Positions 35,818-44,464 of a stretch of DNA of 64,000 bases are shown piece by piece (position 1 is the first letter of the stretch; every line of letters starts with the position of its first letter). The notes under the pieces are model-generated. The model did no database searches, was not told the origin of the DNA, and saw only the letters and a program-made list of their open reading frames with translations. This stretch comes from Yersinia nurmii. GTDB taxonomy: Bacteria > Pseudomonadota > Gammaproteobacteria > Enterobacterales > Enterobacteriaceae. The DNA lies in the NCBI RefSeq assembly GCF_001112925.1, contig NZ_CPYD01000001.1, positions 186,001 through 250,000 on the forward strand, read 5' to 3'. A program made the translations under genes and the position numbers.

Positions 35818-35885
35818 TCGGACTTGTTCAGCGTACAAGTGTACGCTAATCTGCGACCTTCAATAAAATAAGGCTTACTGAGAAC

Positions 35886-36404
35886 ATGGTAGATAAACGC
35901 GAATCCTATACAAAAGAAGACCTTGAGGCATCTGGCCGCGGCGAACTGTTTGGCGCCGGTGGACCACCATTGCCAGCAGGTAATATGTTAATGATGGACC
36001 GTATCGTGAAGATGACCGAAGACGGCGGTACTCATAACAAAGGTTATGTGGAAGCGGAACTGGATATCAATCCAGACCTATGGTTCTTCGGTTGCCACTT
36101 CATAGGTGATCCAGTGATGCCCGGCTGTCTCGGCCTCGATGCAATGTGGCAGTTGGTCGGCTTCTACCTCGGTTGGTTGGGTGGTGAAGGTAAAGGCCGC
36201 GCGCTGGGCGTAGGCGAAGTGAAATTTACCGGTCAGGTGTTACCTGAAGCGAAGAAAGTAACTTACCGTATCAACTTCAAACGCGTCATTATGCGTAAAC
36301 TGATTATGGGCGTTGCGGACGGCGAAGTATTGGTTGACGGTAAAGTGATTTATACCGCGACCGATCTGAAAGTGGGCTTATTTAAAGACACGAACGCGTT
36401 CTAA
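35886..36404 (+). CDS. fabA: 3-hydroxydecanoyl-ACP dehydratase/isomerase FabA
   Basis: 172 residues, E. coli length. It dehydrates 3-hydroxyacyl-ACP and isomerises trans-2- to cis-3-decenoyl-ACP, the branch point of unsaturated fatty acid synthesis. Hot-dog fold with the catalytic His in C-H-F (G-C-H-F, about 71) and Asp in G-L-D-A-M-W (about 85). Followed here by a regulator and a FabF-like enzyme that E. coli lacks at this place. Confidence 0.97.
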   Translation: MVDKRESYTKEDLEASGRGELFGAGGPPLPAGNMLMMDRIVKMTEDGGTHNKGYVEAELDINPDLWFFGCHFIGDPVMPGCLGLDAMWQLVGFYLGWLGGEGKGRALGVGEVKFTGQVLPEAKKVTYRINFKRVIMRKLIMGVADGEVLVDGKVIYTATDLKVGLFKDTNAF

Positions 36405-36413
36405 GCGTTTTTG

Positions 36414-36443
36414 CGCAGGGAGAGAGCAATCTCAATCCCTGCG
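36414..36443 (+). other. Stable hairpin in the fabA 3' region
   Basis: CGCAGGGA 36414-36421 pairs with TCCCTGCG 36436-36443, and the inner GAGA/TCTC extends the stem. No U-tract follows directly; likely an mRNA 3' structure. Confidence 0.5.
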
Positions 36444-36463
36444 TCATCCCGTAAAGTGAAAAC

Positions 36464-36488
36464 AGTGCCAGTCAAACGGCATTTTTTT
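36464..36488 (+). terminator. Probable fabA terminator
   Basis: AGTGCC pairs with GGCATT (one G-U) around an 8-base loop, followed by seven T in all. Short stem, good U-tract. Confidence 0.55.
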
Positions 36489-36497
36489 GATTCATAG

Positions 36498-36518
36498 TCA
36501 CTACTATAAGTGTAGTGA
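36498..36518 (+). promoter_or_regulatory. Candidate operator of the HxlR-type regulator
   Basis: Perfect inverted repeat TCACTAC (36498-36504) / GTAGTGA (36512-36518) with a 7-base spacer, 51 bases before the regulator start. HxlR/winged-helix dimers bind such dyads and often control their own operon. Confidence 0.6.
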
Positions 36519-36569
36519 GTTACATTTTGCTTCTACTTTTAGCTTTACTCGCAAGGATACCGGCAGCTA

Positions 36570-37085
36570 ATGCAAAGAACCCATTTTGACGATTTGCCCT
36601 GTCCGGTCGCCCGTTCTCTAGAGCGCGTTGGGGAGTGGTGGAGCATATTAATCCTCCGTGATGCTTTTCAGGGATTGTCGCGCTTTGACGAGTTTCAGCA
36701 AAGTTTACAGCTTTCCCCTACCATGCTAACTCGCCGACTGAAGCATCTGGTCGCCAGTGGCATTCTAGAAAAGCATTTATATCACGCCCGCCCCGCTCGC
36801 TATGAATATCGCCTGACTCAACGCGGAATCGATTTTTTCCCGGTATTAGCGGCGATGTTTGATTGGGGTAATAAGCATCTCGCTCCGGAAGGCGCCGCAG
36901 TGATTCTGGTCGATCGCCGCAGCGGTGAGCCGATTCAGCCCCAATTGCTTGATCAACGGACCCAACGGCCTATCCTTTATCAGGATGTCACCATCGCCGC
37001 AGGCCCGGTAAGCAGTGATATCGTGAAGCGACGCCTTGCATTGATGCGAGAAAAAGCGTCTGCCCGTTCCATTGAATCCGAATAA
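36570..37085 (+). CDS. HxlR family winged-helix regulator
   Basis: 171 residues. The N-terminal about 100 residues are an HxlR domain (C-P-V-A-R-S-L-E-R-V-G-E-W-W-S, F-D-E-F-Q, L-S-P-T-M-L-T-R-R-L-K-H-L, G-I-L-E-K). The C-terminal extension of about 65 residues has a strand-rich look (V-I-L-V-D-R-R-S-G-E-P-I-Q-P) seen in longer members. The gene ends 9 bases before the FabF-like gene, so the two form an operon. Signal unknown; some relatives sense aldehydes or electrophiles. Confidence 0.88.
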   Translation: MQRTHFDDLPCPVARSLERVGEWWSILILRDAFQGLSRFDEFQQSLQLSPTMLTRRLKHLVASGILEKHLYHARPARYEYRLTQRGIDFFPVLAAMFDWGNKHLAPEGAAVILVDRRSGEPIQPQLLDQRTQRPILYQDVTIAAGPVSSDIVKRRLALMREKASARSIESE

Positions 37086-37094
37086 GGAAATTGT

Positions 37095-38369
37095 ATGAGT
37101 ATGCGTCGCGTGGTGATTACCGGTATGGGCGTGGTTTGCCCATTGGGTACAGGTCTCGAAATCGTCTGGCGGCGTTTGCTAGCCGGGCAATCAGGTATCC
37201 GCCGGCTACCGGATGAGATTGTAGGAGAGCTGGTAACCAAAGTCGGTGGACAAGTTCCTACGCTGGCAGAAGATCCAGAAGGCGGTTTCGATCCTGACCG
37301 CGCCGTTTTACCGAAAGATCAAAAGAAAATGGACCGTTTTATCGAGTTCGCCATAGCCGCAGCCGATGAAGCCATTGCGCATTCAGGCTGGCAGGCGATC
37401 GCCGAAGATCAACAAGAGCGGACCGCAACCGTGATTGGTTCAGGTATTGGCGGTTTCCCCGCGATTGCGCATGCGGTTCGCACCACCGACAGTCGCGGCC
37501 CCAAACGGCTGTCTCCTTTCACCATTCCGTCGTTTCTGGTCAATCTGGCTGCTGGCCACGTATCCATTAAACACCATTTCAAAGGGCCAATCGGCGCACC
37601 GGTTACCGCCTGTGCCGCAGGTGTTCAGGCCATTGGCGATGCGGTACGTATGATTCGCAACCACGAGGCCGACGTCGCACTGTGCGGCGGTGCCGAAGCG
37701 GCCATTGATAAGGTCAGTTTGGCCGGTTTTGCGGCGGCTCGCGCCCTTTCTCATGGCTATAACGAATACCCGAAACAGGCATCACGGCCGTTCGACAGCG
37801 CTCGCGATGGCTTTGTGATGGGAGAAGGTGCTGGCCTACTCGTGGTAGAAGAGTTAGAGCACGCTCTGGCTCGTGGCGCAACGCCGCTGGCGGAGATTGT
37901 CGGCTACGGTACCAGCGCGGATGCCTACCATATGACTTCCGGCGCAGAGGACGGTGACGGCGCTTACAGAGCGATGAAAATCGCATTACGGCAGGCGGGG
38001 GTGACTCCAGATCAGGTTCAGCACTTAAATGCTCATGCAACCTCAACGCCGGTAGGGGATCTGGGCGAGATCAACGCGATCAAACACCTGTTTGGCACAA
38101 ACAGTCAGTTAGCCGTCACCTCCACTAAATCAGCAACCGGTCATTTACTCGGCGGCGCGGGTGGTCTGGAAACGGTATTTACCGCGCTGGCATTGCGAGA
38201 TCAAATCGTACCCGCGACCTTGAATCTGGCCCATCCAGATCCTGCCAGTGCCGGATTGGATATTGTCAGCGGCAAAGCTCGCCCTCACCAGATGACTTAT
38301 GCGCTTTCTAACGGTTTTGGTTTTGGCGGGGTTAACGCCAGTATTTTGCTGAAACGTTGGCAGGGCTAG
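37095..38369 (+). CDS. FabF-like beta-ketoacyl-ACP synthase II paralogue
   Basis: 424 residues (typical KAS II 410-415). Thiolase-fold condensing enzyme with the full catalytic set Cys173 (V-T-A-C-A-A-G), His314 (N-A-H-A-T-S-T-P-V-G-D) and His350 (K-S-A-T-G-H-L-L-G-G). It should condense malonyl-ACP with acyl-ACP. It is unlike a housekeeping fabF in context: there is no acpP or fabD nearby, it lies beside fabA and is led by an HxlR regulator. It could elongate special acyl chains or adjust membrane unsaturation. Confidence 0.9.
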   Translation: MSMRRVVITGMGVVCPLGTGLEIVWRRLLAGQSGIRRLPDEIVGELVTKVGGQVPTLAEDPEGGFDPDRAVLPKDQKKMDRFIEFAIAAADEAIAHSGWQAIAEDQQERTATVIGSGIGGFPAIAHAVRTTDSRGPKRLSPFTIPSFLVNLAAGHVSIKHHFKGPIGAPVTACAAGVQAIGDAVRMIRNHEADVALCGGAEAAIDKVSLAGFAAARALSHGYNEYPKQASRPFDSARDGFVMGEGAGLLVVEELEHALARGATPLAEIVGYGTSADAYHMTSGAEDGDGAYRAMKIALRQAGVTPDQVQHLNAHATSTPVGDLGEINAIKHLFGTNSQLAVTSTKSATGHLLGGAGGLETVFTALALRDQIVPATLNLAHPDPASAGLDIVSGKARPHQMTYALSNGFGFGGVNASILLKRWQG

Positions 38370-38420
38370 TTTTCTGTGACAATAAGCAAGGCTATTGCTG
38401 AATAGTATGGTCTCTGAAAT

Positions 38421-38446
38421 GAAAACCTCCGCATAAAGCGGAGGTT
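38421..38446. terminator. Terminator between convergent FabF-like gene and rmf
   Basis: AACCTCCGC 38424-38432 pairs with GCGGAGGTT 38438-38446; on the minus strand the stem is followed by TTTTC. Serves rmf and may work in both directions. Confidence 0.8.
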
Positions 38447-38469
38447 ATCCTCGAAACACAGGGAGCCGC

Positions 38470-38637
38470 TTAAGCGGTCACAGCCCTGTCAGCCATGGCT
38501 TGTCGCCACCCTCCTAGCCAATGAGACCGGGCGTCTAAAGATTGGTAGGGACAAATTTCCCTTGAACGCCCTGAAATACCTGCCTGATATCCTCTTGATA
38601 ATGCCCGTTCCAGACGATCTCTTTTCTGTCTCTTCAT
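38470..38637 (-). CDS. rmf: Ribosome modulation factor
   Basis: 55 residues, same length as E. coli RMF. Translation of the minus strand gives M-K-R-Q-K-R-D-R-L-E-R-A, then R-G-Y-Q-A-G-I-S-G-R-S, C-P-Y-Q, W-L-G-G-W-R-Q-A-M-A-D-R: clearly RMF. It dimerises 70S ribosomes into inactive 100S particles in stationary phase. In E. coli it is induced by ppGpp. It lies between pqiC and fabA as in E. coli, apart from the inserted HxlR-FabF pair. A purine-rich AAGAGG precedes the ATG closely. Confidence 0.96.
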   Translation of the reverse strand: MKRQKRDRLERALSRGYQAGISGRSREICPYQSLDARSHWLGGWRQAMADRAVTA

Positions 38638-38905
38638 GCCTCTTATCCCTCATTTCTTGTCTGCTGGAAAGAAAACAGTGGCTGCTTTATGTACAACCAC
38701 GATTAAGAAATAGTCCTTTTGACAGGGAAAATCAATGCGCAATATTCACGCCAATGTCACATTTGTGAGCTACGCCCGCTTAATTAACTAAGTGATTGAT
38801 TTAGAGGAAATAGAGATAACATCATGATTTTAAATAAAAAACCCCTTGCCGTATCATCAGAATAATGAATAAGGAAAGGGGTTTAGATTGAATGAGTACA
38901 AAATA

Positions 38906-39472
38906 TTACTGAATGCGTTGCAACTGAGTCGCGATGTTCTGAGCTTCCTGCTGCCAGCCCTGTGCCAGCGTACGAATCAGCGCGTCATAACCATCTTCGC
39001 TCTGCTTCACTTCCAGATCAAATGGCTGTTTAATCAGCTTGCCCTGATATTTCACCACCCAAACCCCTTTGACTATTGCCTTCCCATCAAAACGGCCATG
39101 GAAACCGGTCACCGTTACATTCAACACCGCCTGATCGCTGTCCAGCGGCTGAGCTGAAACTAACCAGCCCGGCAATGCGCTGCTCAGGTTAGTGACCAGC
39201 GTTTGCTGTAATTGCTGATCCAGCGGGCTAGCCCACAGATTATTATTAGCAATGACATACTGCACATCATTCGTCTGATAAACCACGCCGGACGCGGCCA
39301 GATAATCCGCGACGCTGACATGTTCCAGCCACAGTTGCCGAGTCACACCTTGAGTGTCGCTGCTGACGGCAACCGGCGTACCTAACGCTGGTAACTGGTA
39401 ATAGGTTTTAGAGGTGCTGCTGCTACAGGCGCTGAGTAACAGCGCCATCAATACCATCATCCATTTCATCAT
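38906..39472 (-). CDS. pqiC: Intermembrane transport lipoprotein PqiC
   Basis: 188 residues (E. coli YmbA 187). Signal peptide with lipobox L-S-A-C (Cys near 16), then the ABC_trans_aux domain. An outer membrane lipoprotein that works with the PqiB tunnel. Its ATG overlaps the pqiB stop by 4 bases, so it is translationally coupled. Confidence 0.93.
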   Translation of the reverse strand: MMKWMMVLMALLLSACSSSTSKTYYQLPALGTPVAVSSDTQGVTRQLWLEHVSVADYLAASGVVYQTNDVQYVIANNNLWASPLDQQLQQTLVTNLSSALPGWLVSAQPLDSDQAVLNVTVTGFHGRFDGKAIVKGVWVVKYQGKLIKQPFDLEVKQSEDGYDALIRTLAQGWQQEAQNIATQLQRIQ

Positions 39473-41121
39473 TTTTTGGCCTTCTTAGGCTGAGGGTCCT
39501 GGCTGCCGGCAGCTTCAAATACCAGCGCGTTACTCTTCTCATTCAGGGTACGCAGTACCGGTTGCAGTTCGCGTAATACCTGATCCAAACGTTGCATATC
39601 ACCGACCATTTTATTGTAGGCAGGTGAACCCGGCTGGAAACCTTTCATGCTGCGATTCAGCTCGGTTAACGTTTTCTGAAGATCTTGCGGCAGATCTTTC
39701 ATCGCCTGACTGGAGGTGATTTCGTTCAGCGACGCCAACGTTTTCTGAGTTTCACGCATGGTTTTCTGGCTTTCGGCCAGCGTCTGCGTGACTTCATTTA
39801 ACATTGGCGTTAACGGCAGATTATTGATCTTATCCAGCGTCATCATGACTTTTTGCTGAATCTGCGCCAACCCACCGCTCACCGTTGGTATCAGAGGATA
39901 ACCCGCTACGTCCTGCGGCCCTTTCCACGGTTTAGCATCTGGATAAAAGTCTAAATCGACGAACAGCGCGCCGGTCAACAAGTTGCCAGACTTCAGCGAT
40001 GCGCGTAAACCACGCTCTTTGGCGGTTTTCAGAATTTGCTCAAAGTTGGCATCCGGCCCCAGATCGTTACGGAAACGGCCCGGTTCGATGCGAATTAACA
40101 CCGGAATACGGAAATCGTTATCCAGGCGCTGTCTCACGCCTTCGGCATAGAACGGCACATCGCCGACGGTACCGACGCGAATACCACGGAATTCAACCGG
40201 CGCGCCAGCCTGTAAACCGCGCACAGAGTCAGAGAAGAACAGCAGGAAATCCTCATGTTCGGTAAACAATGAATTCTGAATACTGCTGCGATTATCAAAC
40301 AATTTAAACTGAGTTTTATCCTGAGTAACAGGCTTACCTAAATCGACACCGTCCGGCACATCGAAACTGACGCCGCCACTGAATAAGGTCGCCAGCGAAG
40401 CCATTTCCACCCGCATTCCCTGCGAGGACAAATCCACCGCCACGCCACTGTCTTTCCAGAAGCGGACGTTGGACGTCACCAGACTGTCGTAAGGCGCGCT
40501 GATAAAGAGCTGATATTGCATTAAGCGAGATTTTGGATCGAAAGAACCGGTTTCTACCGAACCCACACGATAACCACGGAACAGCACCGGATCGCCGGCG
40601 TTCAATTGCCCTGCCTGATCGCTATCCAACACGATACGCAACCCCTTGGCATCCGGAGAGGCTAACGGTGGTGAATCAAGCAGATGGAACTCATCATGGT
40701 TTTTATCCGCGCGGCCCGGTTGTAGCTCGATATAGGCGCCAGATAATAAAGTGCCCAGACCTGACACCCCTTCCCGACCAATTTGCGGCTTAACCACCCA
40801 AAACGCTGAATCGGTACGCAGTAACTTCTCCATACCCGAATTCAACCGCGCTTTGATAATGACCTGATTGAGATCGTTACTCAACGTCACCATTTCTACC
40901 GTGCCAACATCGACACTGCGACTTTTGATTTTGGTTTTACCCGCTTCGATGCCTTCAGCATTTTGCGTATATAAAGTCACCTCTGGCCCTTGATGGCTAA
41001 AGTGGTAAAACAATATCCACGCGCCGATCAAGGCAGTCACTATCGGAATGATCCACACCGGAGACCAGCGTTTGATTTTTTCTATCTCTGCCACACCATG
41101 GCTTGGGTTACTGTCCGTCAC
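39469..41121 (-). CDS. pqiB: MCE protein PqiB, intermembrane lipid tunnel
   Basis: 550 residues from a GTG at 41121, chosen because AAGGAG lies 7 bases before it and the length matches E. coli (546); the frame runs open to 41148 inside pqiA. One membrane helix (about 18-40), three MCE domains (about 45-130, 160-250, 280-380) and a long C-terminal helix bundle that forms the tunnel wall in the hexamer. Spans the periplasm to move lipids between membranes. Confidence 0.94.
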   Translation of the reverse strand: MTDSNPSHGVAEIEKIKRWSPVWIIPIVTALIGAWILFYHFSHQGPEVTLYTQNAEGIEAGKTKIKSRSVDVGTVEMVTLSNDLNQVIIKARLNSGMEKLLRTDSAFWVVKPQIGREGVSGLGTLLSGAYIELQPGRADKNHDEFHLLDSPPLASPDAKGLRIVLDSDQAGQLNAGDPVLFRGYRVGSVETGSFDPKSRLMQYQLFISAPYDSLVTSNVRFWKDSGVAVDLSSQGMRVEMASLATLFSGGVSFDVPDGVDLGKPVTQDKTQFKLFDNRSSIQNSLFTEHEDFLLFFSDSVRGLQAGAPVEFRGIRVGTVGDVPFYAEGVRQRLDNDFRIPVLIRIEPGRFRNDLGPDANFEQILKTAKERGLRASLKSGNLLTGALFVDLDFYPDAKPWKGPQDVAGYPLIPTVSGGLAQIQQKVMMTLDKINNLPLTPMLNEVTQTLAESQKTMRETQKTLASLNEITSSQAMKDLPQDLQKTLTELNRSMKGFQPGSPAYNKMVGDMQRLDQVLRELQPVLRTLNEKSNALVFEAAGSQDPQPKKAKK

Positions 41122-42403
41122 CTTGCGGCTCCTTCTTAGTTGTTTCACTCATCCGATCCCAGGTTAAACGAGGATCAAAGGTCAATGCTGCCAGCATGGT
41201 TAAAATCACCACCATTGCGAATAGTAATGCGCCTATAGCCGGATAAATACTCATGAGCTGACCTATGCGGACTAACGCCGAAAGCACTGCAATAACAAAA
41301 ACATCGATCATTGACCAGCGGCCAACAAACTCGACCACTTCGTAAATAAAATGCATCCGTTCGCTATCCGCTTTTCCTTTCCCTTTCGCGTCCCAGCACA
41401 GCCAACCGATGGCCAGCATTTTCAGCGAAGGCACCATAATACTGGCGATAAAGATAACCATTGCCACTGGATAGGAACCTTCTCCCCAGAGCAAAATCAC
41501 ACCGGCCATAATGGTCGAAGTCATTTCATTACCGAGCGCTTCAGTGATCATGATTGGCATCAGATTTGCCGGAATATACAGCAGGATAGAGGTAATCAGC
41601 AGCGCCATCGTCCATTGCAGGCTATTGCGGCGACGGGCGTAGCCGTAGGTGTGGCAACGCGGACATTCTCGCTGATTGACCGGTAAAATCGCGGTGCAGC
41701 AAGAGCAAGAACGCACGCCCTGACGGATCCCCGTGCGACCAAAGGTCAGTTCGCAGTTTATCGCCGGCGCCGGTTCGATATCCTGCCACAGCCAGCGGCG
41801 ATCCACACATTGAAAAGCTCGCACCTGTAGTAGGCAAAACAGACAGTAAGGCACAAAACTGCTGCCGATACCGATCTCTCCGTAAGCCATCAGCTTAACG
41901 AAACTGACCAAAACACCGGCGAGGAAAATTTCCACCATGCACCAGGTTTTGAACATAAACAGCGCTTTGGCCATCACGGTTTTCAGGTGTTTCGGTAGTC
42001 GAGTACCTGAACAGAGTAAGATAATCGCCACCATGCAAAATGCGGGGATTAACTGTACCAGCACCATGAATAGCGTCGCCATGCTGGCGTAATTATCGTT
42101 CAGCATAACGCGAGGAATTTGAATTAGCGTAATTTCACTGGTAATCCCTGCCACCCGCATATTAACGAAGGGGAACAGGTTAGCAACCAATAGCATAAAT
42201 AGCGCACTGAGCGCATAGCCTATAGGCCGTTTACGCGGTTCTTCCCACCGCATACTCAGTGTCGTTTTACAGCGCGGGCAAACAGCTTTGGTGCCGAAAG
42301 ATAACTTCGGCAATGCCACCAGCATATCGCACTGCGGGCATAGCATCGCGTCATTACTTTCAACATGATGATGACCGTGATCGTGATGGCTAACAGAACA
42401 CAA
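41108..42403 (-). CDS. pqiA: Inner membrane protein PqiA
   Basis: 431 residues (E. coli 417). Two PqiA domains, each with four membrane helices and a preceding zinc-ribbon-like pair: C-P-Q-C and C-P-R-C near 22-45, and C-S-C-C with C-P-R-C near 230-250. First gene of pqiABC; in E. coli it is induced by paraquat through SoxRS. The extra N-terminal length is His-rich (S-H-H-D-H-G-H-H). Confidence 0.94.
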   Translation of the reverse strand: MCSVSHHDHGHHHVESNDAMLCPQCDMLVALPKLSFGTKAVCPRCKTTLSMRWEEPRKRPIGYALSALFMLLVANLFPFVNMRVAGITSEITLIQIPRVMLNDNYASMATLFMVLVQLIPAFCMVAIILLCSGTRLPKHLKTVMAKALFMFKTWCMVEIFLAGVLVSFVKLMAYGEIGIGSSFVPYCLFCLLQVRAFQCVDRRWLWQDIEPAPAINCELTFGRTGIRQGVRSCSCCTAILPVNQRECPRCHTYGYARRRNSLQWTMALLITSILLYIPANLMPIMITEALGNEMTSTIMAGVILLWGEGSYPVAMVIFIASIMVPSLKMLAIGWLCWDAKGKGKADSERMHFIYEVVEFVGRWSMIDVFVIAVLSALVRIGQLMSIYPAIGALLFAMVVILTMLAALTFDPRLTWDRMSETTKKEPQGDGQ

Positions 42404-42545
42404 TAGAACTCTCCTTCACGGCAATATTTCAGCGCCAAAAAATACCGTTCTGCTACACAATTCGTTTTACGCATTGGCAACAGAACGGTTTGGCAGCCGT
42501 TAAGTCAGTGGAGTGCAGCAATAACTCTACCCTCCCCCGCTTTAA

Positions 42546-44459
42546 TTAGCCGTTTTTCTGTGCTTCCAATTCTTCCCAACGGGCAAAAGCCACTTCCAGC
42601 GCTTGTTCTGCGGCAGCCAGTGCTTTTAGCACTTGCTGGGTTTCCTCATGAGGACGGGAGAAGAAATTGGCATCGCTCACCTGAGCTTGTAATGCGCCAA
42701 TTTCCTCTTCCAGTTTCTCAAGCTGTTGTGGCAACTGATCCAGTTCACGCTGCAAGTTATAACTGAGTTTACCTGTCGAACGCTTAGCCGACGCCGTATT
42801 TTTTACCGGAGCAGTAGCTTTAGGTGTTTCTACCTTCGGCGCAGCTTGGCGAATCGGCTTGGCTTCAGCACGCTGTTTATGGGCATCGTAATAACCGCCC
42901 ACAAAGCTGCTGATTTCACCGTTGCCTTCGAAAATCCAGCACTCGGTAACAGAGTTATCAACGAACTGACGATCATGGCTGACCAACAATACGGTGCCCT
43001 GATAGCCATCCACCATCTCTTCAAGCAATTCCAACGTTTCGACATCCAGGTCGTTGGTTGGCTCATCGAGAATCAACAGGTTGCTAGGTTTCAGGAATAG
43101 TTTAGCCAATAACAGGCGGTTACGCTCCCCACCGGACAAGGCTTTCACTGGCGTCATCGCCCGCTTTGGATGGAACAAGAAGTCCTGCAAATAACCCAGA
43201 ACGTGACGTGAACGACCATTAACCATCACTTCCTGTTTACCTTCCGCTAGGTTATCCATCACGGTGCGCTCTGGGTCCAGTTCCGCACGGTGCTGGTCGA
43301 AGTAAGCCACTTCGAGCTTGGTACCGCAGTGAACCTTACCGCTATCGGCCTGTAACTGGCCGAGCATCAGCTTCAGCAAAGTGGTTTTCCCACAGCCGTT
43401 CGGCCCAACCAGTGCAATTTTATCGCCACGTTGTACCTGCGCGGTGAAGTTTTTCACCAGCACTTTATCGCCAACCTGATAATTCACATTTTCCAGATCG
43501 AAGACAATCTTGCCCGAACGCACGGTTTCTTCCACCTGCATCTTGGCTGTGCCCATCACTTCACGACGCTCAGAACGTTCCTGACGCAACGCTTTCAAGG
43601 CGCGCACGCGGCCTTCGTTACGCGTACGACGCGCTTTAATGCCCTGACGGATCCACACTTCTTCCTGTGCCAATTTGCGATCGAATTCAGCATTTTGCAG
43701 TTCTTCAACCCGCAGCGCTTCTTCTTTGCTCGCCAGATACAGCTCGTAGTTACCCGGCCATGACACCAGTTTACCGCGATCCAGGTCCACAATACGGGTT
43801 GCCATAGCGCGGATAAATGAACGGTCATGGGAAATAAAGATGATACTGCCCTGAAACTCTTTCAGGAAACCTTCCAGCCAGTAGATCGTCTCGATATCCA
43901 AGTGGTTGGTTGGCTCATCTAGCAACAATACTTTTGGCGAACTAACCAACGCCCGACCCAACGCCGCTTTGCGCAGCCAGCCACCGGACAGGGAAGACAG
44001 CTCAGCGTCAGCGTTGAGCCCCAACTGTTCCAGAACTTCATGAATGCGGCTATCTAACTGCCACAGGCCCTGGTGGTCAAGAATTTCCTGTAACGCCGCC
44101 AAACGATTCAGATTTTTCTCGCTTGGGTCCAACTCAACCTGATGCAAAGTGGCATGGTAGGCTTTCAAATGCTCCGCTTGCTCCTGCACCCCTTCTGCAA
44201 CGAAGTCAAACACGGTGCCAGCCACGTTACGCGGCGGATCCTGTTGCAGGCGTGCCACGATCAGATCTTGTTCGTACACAATGCGTCCGTCGTCCAGCGC
44301 AATTTCCTTGCTCAGGATTTTCAACAGTGTGGATTTACCCGCGCCATTACGACCGACCAAACAGACACGTTCGTTCGGTTCAATATGTAATTCGGTATTG
44401 TCTAACAAAGGTGCATCACTGAACGACAGCCAGGCACCTGACATGCTAATTAACGACAT
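42546..44459 (-). CDS. uup: ABC-F ATPase Uup
   Basis: 637 residues from the ATG at 44459 (E. coli 635); longer frames overlap rlmL. Two ABC ATPase domains: G-R-N-G-A-G-K-S-T with L-S-G-G and D-E-P-T-N-H-L-D, then G-P-N-G-C-G-K-T-T with L-S-G-G-E-R and D-E-P-T-N-D-L-D. The C-terminal coiled coil (about 560-637) binds DNA. Affects precise excision of transposons and ribosome function. Begins 5 bases after the rlmL stop: an operon. Confidence 0.95.
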   Translation of the reverse strand: MSLISMSGAWLSFSDAPLLDNTELHIEPNERVCLVGRNGAGKSTLLKILSKEIALDDGRIVYEQDLIVARLQQDPPRNVAGTVFDFVAEGVQEQAEHLKAYHATLHQVELDPSEKNLNRLAALQEILDHQGLWQLDSRIHEVLEQLGLNADAELSSLSGGWLRKAALGRALVSSPKVLLLDEPTNHLDIETIYWLEGFLKEFQGSIIFISHDRSFIRAMATRIVDLDRGKLVSWPGNYELYLASKEEALRVEELQNAEFDRKLAQEEVWIRQGIKARRTRNEGRVRALKALRQERSERREVMGTAKMQVEETVRSGKIVFDLENVNYQVGDKVLVKNFTAQVQRGDKIALVGPNGCGKTTLLKLMLGQLQADSGKVHCGTKLEVAYFDQHRAELDPERTVMDNLAEGKQEVMVNGRSRHVLGYLQDFLFHPKRAMTPVKALSGGERNRLLLAKLFLKPSNLLILDEPTNDLDVETLELLEEMVDGYQGTVLLVSHDRQFVDNSVTECWIFEGNGEISSFVGGYYDAHKQRAEAKPIRQAAPKVETPKATAPVKNTASAKRSTGKLSYNLQRELDQLPQQLEKLEEEIGALQAQVSDANFFSRPHEETQQVLKALAAAEQALEVAFARWEELEAQKNG

Positions 44460-44464
44460 AGTTT

